Assembly (NCBI RefSeq): GCF_022179065.1
Contig: NZ_BPQD01000015.1
Span: 1 to 64,000 of the forward strand
DNA: 64,000 nucleotides
Origin: Methylobacterium adhaesivum
GTDB taxonomy: Bacteria > Pseudomonadota > Alphaproteobacteria > Rhizobiales > Beijerinckiaceae
Direction: 5' to 3'
How positions within the stretch are numbered: position 1 is the first letter of the stretch; the number at the start of each line of letters is the position of its first letter. A program made the position numbers and the translations under genes. The notes below the pieces were generated by a model. It was given only the letters and a program-made list of their open reading frames with translations, was not told the origin of the DNA and did not search any database. This document shows, piece after piece, positions 1 through 9,461 of the stretch.

Positions 1-84
1 GCGGCGCGGAAGGTCGGCGGCGAAAGCAGAGCCGGCGATCACGATACCGGCGAGGGCGGTTGCGCCCCGAAGAAAGGATTTCAT
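1..84 (-). CDS. 5' end of an exported or outer-membrane protein (truncated by the window edge)
   Basis: Only the first 28 codons are inside the window. They encode a classic Sec signal peptide: MKSFLR, a hydrophobic stretch, then a likely signal peptidase I site after SAFA, followed by ADLPRR. The ATG at 84 is preceded by AGAGGA eight bases upstream. A mature start of ADLP is common in alphaproteobacterial small beta-barrel outer-membrane proteins, so that is a reasonable guess, but nothing of the mature domain is visible and the function cannot be assigned. Confidence 0.7.
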   Translation of the reverse strand, partial: MKSFLRGATALAGIVIAGSAFAADLPRR

Positions 85-390
85 CGTCTGGTCCTCTACT
101 CATGCGCACCGCCGCTCCTTTTGGAGACATCCGGTGCAATTCCCCGTCTTTAGGCCAGTCGTCCGAAAGAAGCTGTGGCTTTGCGAACACGCCGCCGGCC
201 GGGAACACGGCCCCTTTGTGGCGGCGCTGGCCTCGATCCTTGGACAACGCCACGGACAACGCGACCGAACGGCCAAGGTTCAATCCCGTGCCGTATTTGT
301 TCCCTGATTCGTCATGTCAAAATGTCGCGCATGCGTCGACGGGCCCGGCCTTGCACAATCCGACGCGGCCCGGACGGTGCGAAAACCGTG
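85..390. other. Intergenic region upstream of the exported-protein gene
   Basis: About 300 bases lie between the start of the leftmost gene and the end of pgeF. Both neighbours are on the minus strand, so this should contain the promoter of the leftmost gene and the 3' end of the pgeF transcript. I see no convincing coding sequence, terminator or named regulatory motif. Confidence 0.4.
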
Positions 391-1176
391 TCACGCGAGG
401 GTGATGGCCGAGATGAGGCGACCGTAATCCGCTTCGTGCCGATGGGTCGCGCGGCGGTAGCTGAAGAAGCGTGCCGCATCGGCGTAGGTGCAAGTCTTCA
501 GATCGTGAAAATCCGCGAGCCCGGCCTGTGCCGCACGGGTGGCGATGAAGCCCGGCAGGTCGAACTGGGCGTGGTCGGGCCGAACGCCGGCCGCGAGGAA
601 CCCTTCGCAACCGGGCGCCTCGACGCGGAACCGGGCGATGAAATCGGGGCCGACTTCGTATGCCGCCTGTCCGATGGTCGGCCCGAGCACCGCGACGATA
701 CTCGATCGCCGGGCGCCAAGGCCTTCCATGGCCTGCACCGTCGCTTCGATCACGCCCGTGAGGGCGCCTTTCCAGCCGGCATGGGCGGCGCCGACGACCC
801 CGTTCCCGGCATCGGCGAACAGGATCGGTCCGCAATCCGCCGTGGCGATGCCGAGGGCGAGGCCGCGGACCCGCGTCACCATGGCGTCGGCCTGGGGCCG
901 GGCGTCGTGCGCGAAGGGTGCCTCGACCACCACCGCCCTGGCGGAATGGACCTGATACAGGCTCACGAGATGATCGGGCGCGACTCCGAGGGCCGAACTC
1001 ATCCGGCGACGGTTCTCCGCGACCCGCGCCGGATCGTCGGCCGAGCCGAGGCCGCCGTTGAGGGAGGCGTAGAGGCCGTCCGAAACCCCACCCTCCCGGG
1101 TGAAGAAGGCATGGCGCAGGCCGGGCAGGGCGCTCAGGGCGGGCGCTTCGAGAAGCATGGCTGTTCGGTCCGGCAA
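391..1176 (-). CDS. pgeF: PgeF/YfiH (LACC1-type) peptidoglycan editing factor or purine nucleoside phosphorylase
   Basis: The 261-residue protein has the usual length of the Cu-oxidase_4/YfiH family. The three conserved metal-site residues are present: His77 in YQVHS, Cys115 in ATADCGP and His132 in AAHAGWKG. Members are cytosolic zinc enzymes. Human LACC1 and bacterial relatives act on purine nucleosides (adenosine deaminase and phosphorylase activity), and the E. coli protein affects removal of wrongly incorporated residues in peptidoglycan precursors. The gene stands alone here on the minus strand. The family call is firm; which activity matters in this organism cannot be read from sequence. 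Confidence 0.93.
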   Translation of the reverse strand: MPDRTAMLLEAPALSALPGLRHAFFTREGGVSDGLYASLNGGLGSADDPARVAENRRRMSSALGVAPDHLVSLYQVHSARAVVVEAPFAHDARPQADAMVTRVRGLALGIATADCGPILFADAGNGVVGAAHAGWKGALTGVIEATVQAMEGLGARRSSIVAVLGPTIGQAAYEVGPDFIARFRVEAPGCEGFLAAGVRPDHAQFDLPGFIATRAAQAGLADFHDLKTCTYADAARFFSYRRATHRHEADYGRLISAITLA

Positions 1177-1370
1177 TGAAGATGCGACGCCCGGGCATCG
1201 CCCCGGGACCGTCCCGGCGGAATTTGGCCGTAACGAAGGTTACGGCAAAGGCAGGGATCGCGGCAAGGCGAGGCCCGGCGGGGGACGGGTTTTACAGGAC
1301 AATCCGGAAGTCGTTACCCTTCATTAACTATGTTTTGATTAAGTAGGGACGAAAGCCGAGGTTACAGCCG

Positions 1371-2072
1371 ATGTCGGAACCTGTTCGCCAAGTCACCCCG
1401 AACGACCGGGCCGGTCGTGCTCAGCCGGGTCCCCTTCGGGACTGGCTCGCCACCATGAAGGCGACGACGGCCGCCAAGACGACGATCACCATCAGATCGG
1501 CCCCCGAGCCGATGCAGGACCCGATCGAAGAGGCTGCCGAGGAGCCGTTCCCCGGCGCCATGGAGATCGTCGCGCCGGAGGCGGCGACGACGGCGCCGGA
1601 ACCGGAGGCCGAACCCGAGGCCGAGACCCCGCCGCAGATGCTTCGTCCGGAGGTGTCCCTGCCCGAGCCCCTGCCACCGCAGAGGCCCCGCCTGCCTGCG
1701 CCGCAGCCCGCCGCAAAGTCGACGTCGCGTGTCGAGCTCACCCGGGACATCTCCGAGCTGATGGCCGAGAACCTCGTTCTCAAGACCAAGCTGCGCCTCG
1801 AGAACGACCGCTACGAGAGCCTTCAGGGCATGCTCGCCGAGGAGCTGCGGGTTCTGCGCAGCGATGCCGAATCCGACATGAAGATCCTCGACGCCGTCTG
1901 CTCCGAACGCGACCAGCTCAAGGCCCTCACGGCGAACGCCGCCCGCAAGATGCACGAGATGAGCGCCCGGATCGAAAGCGAGGTCGCGCAGCTCGCCGAG
2001 ATGCGCTCGGAGCGCGATCTCTGGATGGCGCGGGCAGAAGCCCTGGCCCTGCCACTGTTCCAGCGTCGCTAA
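1371..2072 (+). CDS. Uncharacterised protein with acidic/proline-rich linker and C-terminal coiled coil
   Basis: The 233-residue protein matches no family I recognise. Residues 1-40 are basic and polar. Residues about 45-115 are low complexity, with many Glu, Pro and Ala. Residues about 120-225 form a charged heptad-like helix (for example LKTKLRLENDRYESLQ) typical of a coiled coil. There is no signal peptide or membrane segment, so it should be cytosolic, perhaps a scaffold or septal/polar protein. An AT-rich stretch at 1315-1345, just upstream, probably carries the promoter. The gene is followed by a strong hairpin at 2094-2121. The coding call rests on codon bias and clean boundaries. Confidence 0.75.
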   Translation: MSEPVRQVTPNDRAGRAQPGPLRDWLATMKATTAAKTTITIRSAPEPMQDPIEEAAEEPFPGAMEIVAPEAATTAPEPEAEPEAETPPQMLRPEVSLPEPLPPQRPRLPAPQPAAKSTSRVELTRDISELMAENLVLKTKLRLENDRYESLQGMLAEELRVLRSDAESDMKILDAVCSERDQLKALTANAARKMHEMSARIESEVAQLAEMRSERDLWMARAEALALPLFQRR

Positions 2073-2093
2073 GACGAGCCCCCTGAAAGGCCG

Positions 2094-2121
2094 AAGGCCC
2101 GCCCCGTGAGGGGCGGGCCTT
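2094..2121. terminator. Strong bidirectional hairpin terminator
   Basis: Perfect 12-bp stem AAGGCCCGCCCC / GGGGCGGGCCTT with a GTGA loop, 21 bases after the coiled-coil gene. The A-T pairs at the base give a short U run in either direction. It could therefore end both that transcript and the short minus-strand transcript carrying the peptide gene at 2176-2247. Confidence 0.8.
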
Positions 2122-2175
2122 CCATTGCCGAACCGCTGAAGGTCCGGCCGATCCCTTGGTCTTCCCGCCGAGGCG

Positions 2176-2247
2176 CTAGAAAGCAGCGCTGGAGGCGACG
2201 GTCCAGGTCAGGGTGGCCGGGGAGAGCGGCTGATGACAATGAGACAC
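2176..2247 (-). CDS. Possible 23-residue peptide gene behind an extended Shine-Dalgarno sequence
   Basis: A GTG codon at 2247 is preceded by AAAGGAGGTGATCCA (2248-2262 on the minus strand), which is complementary to almost the whole 3' tail of 16S rRNA, with optimal 7-base spacing after GGAGG. The frame encodes 23 residues beginning MSHCHQPLSP and ending VASSAAF before a TAG. The bidirectional hairpin at 2094-2121 lies about 55 bases downstream, so a short self-contained transcript is plausible. The peptide resembles nothing I recognise; the His-Cys-His cluster near the N terminus could bind metal. The ribosome-binding site and terminator support it, but its length makes this tentative. Confidence 0.42.
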   Translation of the reverse strand: MSHCHQPLSPATLTWTVASSAAF

Positions 2248-2420
2248 TGGATCACCTCCTTTCGTTCGTTGCGACTGAGGCCAAGGTAGGGGTGCGGCCG
2301 GGCTTTGAAAAGGGGCGTGGCTGCGCCCTTCCGCCGCCCCCGTCACGCTCCACCCTGGCCAGGGTCGGACCCCCGGTCTAAACAGCGGCACCCGCCCGCC
2401 GGGCGTGACCGGGACCCTTC

Positions 2421-3506
2421 ATGTCTGCCAGCCCGCGCGCATCAGCGCCCGACGAGGCCGCCCTCGACCCCGACGCCATGCGCCAGCCCCTGGCCGATGC
2501 GTGGTACTGCGTCGCCCGCTCCGAGGCCCTGAAGCCAGGTGCCCTGCGCGCCGTCGAACTCAACGGCGAGCAGATCGTCCTCGGGCGCGACGCGTCCGGC
2601 GCACCCTTCGCCCTGCGCGACCGTTGCCCGCATCGCGGCATGGCGCTGTCGAAAGGGCGCTTCGACGGCGCCGCCCTGACCTGCCCGTTCCACGGCTGGC
2701 GCTTCGGCACCGACGGGCGCTGCCGCGACGTGCCGACCCTGTCGGCCTCCGACGCCGCGGATTTCTCGAAGATCGCCGTGCAGCGGTTTCCGATCCGCGA
2801 AAGCGCGGGCTTCGCTTGGGTCAATCCGTTCCTCGGCCCCGCCTCCGGCTCCGACGTGCCGGCCCTGCCCGAACTGGGGTTCGAGGCCGCGGGCCGCGTC
2901 GTCATCGAGCTCGTGGTCGAGGCGTCCTACGATCTGACCACCCTCAGCCTCGTCGATCCGGGCCACGTCGCCTTCGTGCACGATTCGTGGTGGTTCCGTC
3001 CCTCGAAAGAGCTGCGCGAGAAGGTGAAGACCTTCACGCCGACGCCCCACGGTTTCACCATGACGAGCCACGCCACCACGACGAGCTCGCCGGTCTACCG
3101 CCTGCTCGGCGGCGCGCCGGCCGTCGAGATCGAGTTCCGCCTGCCCGGCGTGCGCCTCGAGCGGATCGTGGCGGGGGCCAAGCGCGTGGCGAACTACACC
3201 TTCGCGACGCCGCTCACCCACGACCGCACCCTGCTGACCAACGCGCTCTATTGGAACATGCCGGCGCTCAATCTGCTGAAACCCGTGGCGCGGCCGCTCA
3301 TGCGCCAGTTCCTGACCCAGGATCAGCAGGTGCTTCAGCACGCGCAAGCCGGCCTCGACCGCAAACCCACCATGGTGTTGTTCGGGCAGGGCGATCTGCC
3401 CTCGCAATGGTATTTCCGCCTCAAGCGCGAGGCGCTGGCTGCCGCCCGTGCCGGCCGTCCCTTCGTCAATCCCCTGGTGACGCAGGAGCTGCGCTGGCGC
3501 TCGTGA
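2421..3506 (+). CDS. Rieske-type aromatic ring-hydroxylating oxygenase, VanA-like alpha subunit
   Basis: The 361-residue protein has an N-terminal Rieske [2Fe-2S] domain with Cys69-x-His71 (CPHRG) and Cys88-x2-His91 (CPFHGW). The C-terminal catalytic domain carries a mononuclear iron site, probably His182 and His187 with Asp179 in LVDPGHVAFVH. This architecture and length match vanillate O-demethylase and related Rieske monooxygenases, which hydroxylate or demethylate substrates using electrons from a ferredoxin reductase. No reductase gene is adjacent, so the partner must be encoded elsewhere. The substrate is unknown. The next gene, a metallo-hydrolase on the same strand, starts 60 bases downstream and may be co-transcribed. 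Confidence 0.88.
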   Translation: MSASPRASAPDEAALDPDAMRQPLADAWYCVARSEALKPGALRAVELNGEQIVLGRDASGAPFALRDRCPHRGMALSKGRFDGAALTCPFHGWRFGTDGRCRDVPTLSASDAADFSKIAVQRFPIRESAGFAWVNPFLGPASGSDVPALPELGFEAAGRVVIELVVEASYDLTTLSLVDPGHVAFVHDSWWFRPSKELREKVKTFTPTPHGFTMTSHATTTSSPVYRLLGGAPAVEIEFRLPGVRLERIVAGAKRVANYTFATPLTHDRTLLTNALYWNMPALNLLKPVARPLMRQFLTQDQQVLQHAQAGLDRKPTMVLFGQGDLPSQWYFRLKREALAAARAGRPFVNPLVTQELRWRS

Positions 3507-3566
3507 CGCGGGGCCGCCTCAAGCGTGGCCGCTTGATCAGGGCGCGGCCGCCGCCATCTCGGGAGG

Positions 3567-4640
3567 ATGAAACGCAACAACCTGATCACGGCGCTCAGTG
3601 CCGCCACGGTGATGACCCTCGGCGGCGTCGGCTATGCCGCGCACAAGCGCGGGCGCAATCCGTATTACCGGGGGCCGAAGTCGGACCATTTCGACGGCCT
3701 GCGCTTCCATGGCCCCGACCAGCCCGCCGACAAGACGGTGTCCGACATCGCGCGATGGCGCAAGCTGCGCGGCGTCGAGAGCCCGCCCCGCGCCCTCTGG
3801 CCCAAGGCCGAACCGAGCCCGTTCCGCGACCGGCCGCCCGAGCGGTTCCCGGGCCTGCGCGTCACCCTCATCGGCCATGCGAGCTACCTGTTCCAGGTGG
3901 CGGGCCGCAACATCCTCGTGGATCCCGTCTATGCCCGCCGGGCGAGCCCGGTGCGCTTCGCCGGGCCGAAACGCGTGAATGCGCCGGGCATCGCCTATGC
4001 CGACCTGCCGCCCATCGACGTGGTGCTCATCACCCACAACCATTACGACCACCTCGACGGTCCCACCGTCGCGCGCCTGTGGCAGGCGCACCAGCCGCTG
4101 ATCCTGGCGCCGCTTGGCAACGACGCGATCCTGCGCGCCTACGACGACACCATGCATGTCGAGACCCGCGACTGGGGCGAATCCTTCGACCTCGGCGGCG
4201 GCCTCACCGTGCACATGACCCCCGCCAACCACTGGTCGGCGCGGGGGTTGAACGACAAGCGCATGGCCCTGTGGTGCTCGTTCGTCCTGACCACACCGGT
4301 CGGCGTGCACTACCATTCCGGCGACACCGCCTTTCGCGGCGGCTCGATCTTCCGCGAGGCACGGGCGCGGTTCGGGCCGCCGCGTCTGGCGACGCTCCCC
4401 ATCGGCGCCTACGAGCCGCGCTGGTTCATGCGCGACCAGCACATGGACCCGGCCGAGGCCGTGGCGGCGGGCCTGCTCCTCGGCGCCGACCGGATGCTCG
4501 GCCACCATTGGGGCACGTTCCAGCTCACCGACGAGGGGATCGCGGAACCCGTCGCGGCCCTGGCGGCGGCCTGCGCCGAACAGGGCCTCGCGCCGGAGCG
4601 CTTCGAGGCGTTCCGGCCGGGGCAGGTGTGGGAGGGCTGA
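3567..4640 (+). CDS. Metallo-beta-lactamase-fold hydrolase, NAPE-PLD/UlaG-like
   Basis: The 357-residue protein has the metal-binding motif HNHYDH (His157, His159, Asp161, His162), with His222, Asp253 in HSGDTAF and His313/His314 completing a two-metal site. The ordering and the GHASYLFQ and ILVDPVY segments resemble N-acyl-phosphatidylethanolamine phospholipase D-like proteins, so a phosphodiesterase or lactonase role is possible. Residues 7-25 form one hydrophobic segment that could anchor or export the protein. GGGAGG lies directly against the ATG, which is too close for ideal initiation; a downstream Met16 is an alternative. It ends 6 bases from the convergent hslU. Confidence 0.85.
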   Translation: MKRNNLITALSAATVMTLGGVGYAAHKRGRNPYYRGPKSDHFDGLRFHGPDQPADKTVSDIARWRKLRGVESPPRALWPKAEPSPFRDRPPERFPGLRVTLIGHASYLFQVAGRNILVDPVYARRASPVRFAGPKRVNAPGIAYADLPPIDVVLITHNHYDHLDGPTVARLWQAHQPLILAPLGNDAILRAYDDTMHVETRDWGESFDLGGGLTVHMTPANHWSARGLNDKRMALWCSFVLTTPVGVHYHSGDTAFRGGSIFREARARFGPPRLATLPIGAYEPRWFMRDQHMDPAEAVAAGLLLGADRMLGHHWGTFQLTDEGIAEPVAALAAACAEQGLAPERFEAFRPGQVWEG

Positions 4641-4646
4641 GGCCCG

Positions 4647-5960
4647 CTACAGGATGAACCGGCTCAGATCGGCGTTCGCCGCCAGGCTCTCCACCCGCGA
4701 CCGCACGTAGGCGGCGTCGATGGGCACCGTCTCGCCCGAGCGGTCGGTGGCGGTGAACGAGATCTCGTCGATGACCCGCTCCAGCACCGTCTGGAGTCGG
4801 CGGGCGCCGATGTTCTCGACGGAATTGTTCACGTCCACCGCCACCTTCGCCAGGGCGTCGACGGCGTCGTCGGAGAATTCGAGGGTCACGCCCTCGGTCT
4901 CCATGAGCGCCACGGTCTGCTTCAGGAGGCTCGCCTCCGTGGTGGTGAGGATCTGCTTGAAGTCCTCCACTGTGAGGGGCTGCAGCTCGACGCGGATCGG
5001 CAGGCGGCCCTGGAGTTCCGGCAGGAGGTCGGAGGGCTTCGAGACGTGGAAGGCGCCGCTGGCGATGAACAGGATGTGGTCGGTCTTCACCGGCCCGTGT
5101 TTCGTCGCCACCGTGGTGCCCTCGATGAGGGGCAGGAGATCGCGCTGCACGCCTTCGCGGGACACGTCGGCCGACGAGCGGCCTTCCCGGGCGCAGATCT
5201 TGTCGATCTCGTCGAGGAACACGATGCCGTTGTTCTCGACCTCGCGGATCGCCTCCTGGGTCAGGGCCTCGGTGTCGACGAGCTTGTCGGATTCCTCGGC
5301 GAGCAGCGGCGCGTAGGCGTCCTTCACGGTCATCCGGCGCGGCTTGCCCTTCTGGCCGCCGAGCGCCTTGCCGAGCATGTCGCCGAGGTTCACCGCCCCC
5401 ATGGAGGCGCCGGGCATGCCGGGAATCTCGAACATCGGCAGTCCGCCCGGCGCCCCGCCCGCGAGTTCGATCTCGACCTCCTTGTCGTCGAGTTCGCTCG
5501 CCCGAAGTTTCTTGCGGAAGCTGTCGCGGGTGGCCTGGCTGGCGGTGGGGCCGACGAGGGCATCGAGGATGCGGGCCTCGGCGGCGGCTTCCGCCTTCGC
5601 CTTCACCGAGCGGCGCTTCTCCTCGCGCACGAGGCCGATGCCGATCTCCACGAGGTCGCGCACGATCTGCTCGACGTCGCGGCCGACATAGCCGACCTCC
5701 GTGAACTTCGTCGCCTCGATCTTGAGGAACGGGGCGCCGGCCAGCCGCGCGAGGCGCCGGGCGATCTCGGTCTTGCCGCAGCCCGTGGGGCCGATCATCA
5801 GGATGTTCTTCGGCGCGACCTCCTCGCGCAGGGGGCCGGTGAGCTGCTGCCGGCGCCAGCGATTGCGCAACGCGATGGCGACGGCACGCTTGGCGTCGGC
5901 CTGGCCGACGATGAAGCGATCGAGTTCCGAGACGATCTCGCGGGGGGAAAAGGCTGTCAT
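4647..5960 (-). CDS. hslU: HslU, ATPase/unfoldase subunit of the HslUV protease
   Basis: The 437-residue AAA+ protein has Walker A GPTGCGKT (57-64), the pore loop GYVGRD (90-95), the family-specific I-domain insertion (roughly 110-245), Walker B VFLDEIDK and sensor-2 region NIGARRL. It forms the hexamer that unfolds proteins into the HslV chamber in the cytosol. The start at 5960 is fixed by a one-base TGATG overlap with the stop of the upstream membrane-protein gene, indicating translational coupling. Its partner hslV lies about 2.9 kb upstream, with two unrelated genes between, rather than adjacent. Confidence 0.98.
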   Translation of the reverse strand: MTAFSPREIVSELDRFIVGQADAKRAVAIALRNRWRRQQLTGPLREEVAPKNILMIGPTGCGKTEIARRLARLAGAPFLKIEATKFTEVGYVGRDVEQIVRDLVEIGIGLVREEKRRSVKAKAEAAAEARILDALVGPTASQATRDSFRKKLRASELDDKEVEIELAGGAPGGLPMFEIPGMPGASMGAVNLGDMLGKALGGQKGKPRRMTVKDAYAPLLAEESDKLVDTEALTQEAIREVENNGIVFLDEIDKICAREGRSSADVSREGVQRDLLPLIEGTTVATKHGPVKTDHILFIASGAFHVSKPSDLLPELQGRLPIRVELQPLTVEDFKQILTTTEASLLKQTVALMETEGVTLEFSDDAVDALAKVAVDVNNSVENIGARRLQTVLERVIDEISFTATDRSGETVPIDAAYVRSRVESLAANADLSRFIL

Positions 5961-7069
5961 CACGCTCCGATGGGGTGCGGCAGCCGGGCTGCCCAGGGGC
6001 GGGGGAGGGCGCGCAGGACGCGGGCGCGCAAGGGGTGCCAACCGGCGCTGAGGGCCAGGATGAAGACGCCAAGGGCGAGGAGGCTCGCCGGTACGGTGGC
6101 GCCGGTGACGCCCGCCGCGCGGATCAGGCTGCCGAACGCGATACCGGCATAGACGAGGCCGGAGACGAGGAGTGCCCGGCGGTCGATGGCGATCGCCACG
6201 ACGGCCAGCACGAGCACGATGGCGAGGACGGCCAGCATCGCCCCGCTGGCTCCGCCGTCGGCCCTTGCCAGCTTGCTGAGCACCGGATGCACCATGAGCG
6301 GCGCGGCGAGGAGATGGAGCCAGAAGGCGATGTCCGTGCGGCGCGTCAGCCGGTTCGGATCGGCGAGGTCGAACCGCATGGCGAGGGCGAAGACCGCGAG
6401 CCCCGCCGCGAACAGCAGGCCGGCAAGCGCGCTTCGGGCGAAGGCCGGCGCCGTGGCCAGGATGAGCGCGTAGGCGAGGCCAGCCGTGGCCGCCGCTCCG
6501 GCCGCCACGGTGATGGGTACGGCAAACCGCCGATAATGCGCGGCGACCAGGAGGACGGCTCCCAGGGCGGCGCCGGCGAGGGGCAAGGCTTGGAAAGGGT
6601 GCGGGCCGACGAGATCGGGCCACGGCATGCCGTGGCCGGTCACCCCGAGGGCCGCCGCGAGAGCCGAGAAGCCGGCATGGGCGAAGGCCAGCAACAGTAC
6701 GATGCTCGGCAGGGCCATCCGCCTGCGCCGCGTGAAGAATTCGGAGAGGCCCCAGGCCAGCACCGCCACCAGGGCGTTGCCGGCGACGGCGCCAAGGTGC
6801 TCGTACCCGAAATAGGTCGCCGCCCCGAGGAACAGCACGAGGCCGAGCGTCACGAAGATGTCGGCGAAGCCGGTGACGAAGCGCAGGCGCTCGTCGTCGC
6901 GCGGCTCGTCGGGCGCGGTCCCGCCCTCGCGCACCAGGCGGTCGAGGGCGAGGGCCTGATCGTCGGTGATGATGCCACGCGCCACGGCCTCGCGCAGGAG
7001 CGCCGTCGGGCCGGGGAGGCGGCCGTCACCGGGGACGGAGAAGTCGGGGGTGGGCGAAGTCTGTTCCAC
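5960..7069 (-). CDS. Multi-spanning membrane protein, DUF2157-like
   Basis: The 369-residue protein has a soluble N-terminal region of about 75 residues containing a helical segment ([20 protein letters not shown]) like the start of DUF2157 proteins. About ten hydrophobic helices follow up to the C terminus ([13 protein letters not shown] in the last loop). It should sit in the inner membrane. No catalytic motif is visible and no function is known. It overlaps hslU by one base and follows the chemoreceptor gene by 69 bases, so it is probably expressed with the hslV-hslU group. Confidence 0.8.
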   Translation of the reverse strand: MEQTSPTPDFSVPGDGRLPGPTALLREAVARGIITDDQALALDRLVREGGTAPDEPRDDERLRFVTGFADIFVTLGLVLFLGAATYFGYEHLGAVAGNALVAVLAWGLSEFFTRRRRMALPSIVLLLAFAHAGFSALAAALGVTGHGMPWPDLVGPHPFQALPLAGAALGAVLLVAAHYRRFAVPITVAAGAAATAGLAYALILATAPAFARSALAGLLFAAGLAVFALAMRFDLADPNRLTRRTDIAFWLHLLAAPLMVHPVLSKLARADGGASGAMLAVLAIVLVLAVVAIAIDRRALLVSGLVYAGIAFGSLIRAAGVTGATVPASLLALGVFILALSAGWHPLRARVLRALPRPWAARLPHPIGA

Positions 7070-7138
7070 ACCGCCGACTTAAGCGCGTCGCGCGCGCCTG
7101 ACCAGGGTGCAGGCGGCCGGGGCCGCCGGGGATGCGGT

Positions 7139-8809
7139 TCAGGCCGCCCGGATCGTGCCGACGAAGCTCGAAACCTCGCCGTCGAGGCTGGTGGTCCGGC
7201 GGGACAGGTCGGCCGCCGCATCCAGAACCTGCGCGGCGCCAATGCCGACCTCGGCCGCGGCAGCCCGCACCTGCGCCATGGTCTGGGTCACGTCCCGGGT
7301 GCCGTGGGCGGCGTCCGAGATGCTCCGTGCGATGGCCTGGGTGGCGATCTTCTGTTCCTCGACGGCGGTGGCCACACCGCGGGCGATGCCGTGGACGTCG
7401 CCGATGGTGGTGCCGATCTCCGCGATGGCCTCCACGGTTTCGCGGGTCGCCGTCTGGATGGTGGCGATCTGGGCGGTGATCTCCTGCGTCGCCTGGGCGG
7501 TCTGCGACGCCAGATCCTTCACCTCGGCCGCGACCACGGCGAAGCCCCGACCGGCTTCCCCGGCGCGGGCCGCCTCGATGGTCGCATTCAGGGCCAGCAA
7601 GTTGGTCTGGCCAGCGATGTTGGAGATGAGGGCGACGACGTCGCCGATACGCGCGGCGCTTGCGGCGAGGGTGTCGACCCGCGCCCGGGTGCGCTCGGCA
7701 CTGGCGACGGCCCCGGCGGCGGCCGAGGAGGTCTGCGCGACCTGATGGCCGATGGCGTCGGCCGTCGCGGCGAGTTCCTCCGTGGCGGCTGCCACGGCCT
7801 GGACGTTGTGGGCGGTGGTGTCGGCCGCCGCCATCACGGCGCTCGACCGGGTCTCGGCGTGTTCGGCGTTGCGGGCCATGGTCCGGGCCGTTCCCTCGAG
7901 AGTCGAGGCCGCGCCTGAAAGGGTGCCGACGAGACCGCCGACGCTGCCCTGAAACCGGTCGGCGAGATCGACGCGCTCGCCGCGGCGCCGGATGCTGGCG
8001 TCCTTGGCCGCCTGGTCTTGATCGGCCCGCAGGATCGCGGCTTCGCGCATGGTGTTGGCGAACACCTGCATGCTGCGCTCGATGTCCCCGATCTCGTCCC
8101 GGCGCGGTGCCATAGCGGGGAGGTTGAGGTCGCCGGCCGACAGGCGACCGATGGCGGCCGAGACGCCCACGAGGGGCCGGGCGATCTGGCCGTGGCCGAT
8201 GACGAGGCCGAGTACAAGGCACATGAGGGGCGCGCCGACGGCGAGAGCCAGGAGCACGATCATGCGCTCGGAGTAGAAGTCGTCGGCCGTCCGCTCGATG
8301 CCCGCGAGGCGGGACAGGCCATCGGCCACGAGGGTGTCGATGCTGTCCTGGAAAAATTGCCGATTCGCTCGGTTGGCCTCGTTGAAGCCGAGCTCCGCCG
8401 CGGCCTTCGGCGACACCTCAGTGCCGAGGCGCGCGGTCTCGAGGCGCAGGGTGGTGAAGGCCGCCGCACCCTCAACGACTTTGGCAAACACGGTTTCCTC
8501 GGCCGCCGTGGCACGCGGTGGCCAAGCCTTCAGCACTGCGTTCATGTCCGCCACGCTCTGACGGAGGCGGACGGCGTACTTGGCCGCGTCGGCCGTATCC
8601 TTGGCCGCGTAGATGCCCCGCGATTCGAGCACGACGGTGGCGACGTGACGGTTCAGGGTCGCCGCGTCGAGGGCACGCTGGCTCGCCTGTCGCCCGTGCT
8701 CAACCGCGTCGTGGAGGGTGCGCACGGTGCCGATGCCGATGCCTGCCACGAGGAGCGTCATCGCGCTGCAGGCGATGACGAACGCCAGGATCTTCGCCTT
8801 GATACGCAT
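7139..8809 (-). CDS. Methyl-accepting chemotaxis protein
   Basis: The 556-residue receptor has a short cytoplasmic N terminus, TM1 (about 7-27), a periplasmic helical sensor domain (about 30-180), TM2 (about 183-206) and a HAMP domain (about 207-260). The cytoplasmic signalling domain has a highly conserved hairpin tip containing [16 protein letters not shown], the CheA/CheW contact region. The ligand is unknown; the helical-bundle sensor resembles the 4HB_MCP type. AAAGGA five bases before the ATG supports the start. No other chemotaxis gene is nearby, and its position between hslV and hslU is odd. Confidence 0.95.
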   Translation of the reverse strand: MRIKAKILAFVIACSAMTLLVAGIGIGTVRTLHDAVEHGRQASQRALDAATLNRHVATVVLESRGIYAAKDTADAAKYAVRLRQSVADMNAVLKAWPPRATAAEETVFAKVVEGAAAFTTLRLETARLGTEVSPKAAAELGFNEANRANRQFFQDSIDTLVADGLSRLAGIERTADDFYSERMIVLLALAVGAPLMCLVLGLVIGHGQIARPLVGVSAAIGRLSAGDLNLPAMAPRRDEIGDIERSMQVFANTMREAAILRADQDQAAKDASIRRRGERVDLADRFQGSVGGLVGTLSGAASTLEGTARTMARNAEHAETRSSAVMAAADTTAHNVQAVAAATEELAATADAIGHQVAQTSSAAAGAVASAERTRARVDTLAASAARIGDVVALISNIAGQTNLLALNATIEAARAGEAGRGFAVVAAEVKDLASQTAQATQEITAQIATIQTATRETVEAIAEIGTTIGDVHGIARGVATAVEEQKIATQAIARSISDAAHGTRDVTQTMAQVRAAAAEVGIGAAQVLDAAADLSRRTTSLDGEVSSFVGTIRAA

Positions 8810-8873
8810 GATGGTCCTTTAACCCCCCGAAGACCGTTTCAAGGGTTTTAGGGGATAAGAATCCAAAAGATCG

Positions 8874-9461
8874 TTAATCTTCGACGAGGCGTGGCGCGGT
8901 CTCGATAGTGTCGAGGGCTTCGATGACGATACTGCTGTTTGTGTAGACACAGATTTCGGCTGCGATTCCCATGGACCGACGGACGATGGTCTCCGCGTCA
9001 TACGCACTGTCTTCGAGGGCGCGAGCGGCGGCCAGGGCGTAATTACCACCCGAACCAATAGCCATGACGCCGTGTTCAGGCTCCAACACATCGCCGGACC
9101 CGGACAGCAGCAGGCCGACCTCCCGGTCCGCCACGAGCATCATCGCTTCGAGGCGGCGCAGGTAACGATCGGTGCGCCAGTCCTTGGTGAGTTCGACGCA
9201 GGCGCGGGTGAGCTGGCCCGGATACTGTTCGAGCTTGGCTTCCAAACGCTCGAACAGGGTGAAGGCGTCCGCCGTGGCCCCGGCGAACCCGCCGATCACC
9301 GTGCCCTTGGCCAGCCGCCGGACCTTGCGGGCATTGCCTTTGACGATGGTCTGTCCGAGGCTGACCTGCCCGTCGCCGCCGATGACGACGCGCCCGCCCT
9401 TGCGGACCATCAGGATGGTGGTCGCGTGCATCTGCGGCGGTCCGCTGGTCTCGTGTGCCAA
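8874..9461 (-). CDS. hslV: HslV, peptidase subunit of the HslUV protease
   Basis: I choose a TTG start at 9461 because GGAGA lies five bases upstream; this gives 195 residues with a 13-residue propeptide. Cleavage after MHA exposes the catalytic threonine Thr14 (Thr1 of the mature enzyme). Asp30 and Lys46 sit at the spacing of mature Asp17 and Lys33. HslV forms the dodecameric proteolytic core that degrades proteins fed by HslU. A longer ATG start at 9554 is open but adds a poorly conserved extension. The gene heads a minus-strand series that ends with hslU. Confidence 0.95.
   Translation of the reverse strand: MAHETSGPPQMHATTILMVRKGGRVVIGGDGQVSLGQTIVKGNARKVRRLAKGTVIGGFAGATADAFTLFERLEAKLEQYPGQLTRACVELTKDWRTDRYLRRLEAMMLVADREVGLLLSGSGDVLEPEHGVMAIGSGGNYALAAARALEDSAYDAETIVRRSMGIAAEICVYTNSSIVIEALDTIETAPRLVED

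Noticed and set aside
2245-2265. Plus-strand sequence CTGGATCACCTCCTTTC identical to the 3' end of 16S rRNA
   Set aside because: Only about 17 bases match and no other rRNA sequence flanks it; better explained as the complement of a strong minus-strand Shine-Dalgarno site.
5975-7918. Plus-strand 647-codon open frame
   Set aside because: Antisense to the DUF2157-like and chemoreceptor genes; composition is Gly/Arg/Asp-rich as expected for a shadow frame.
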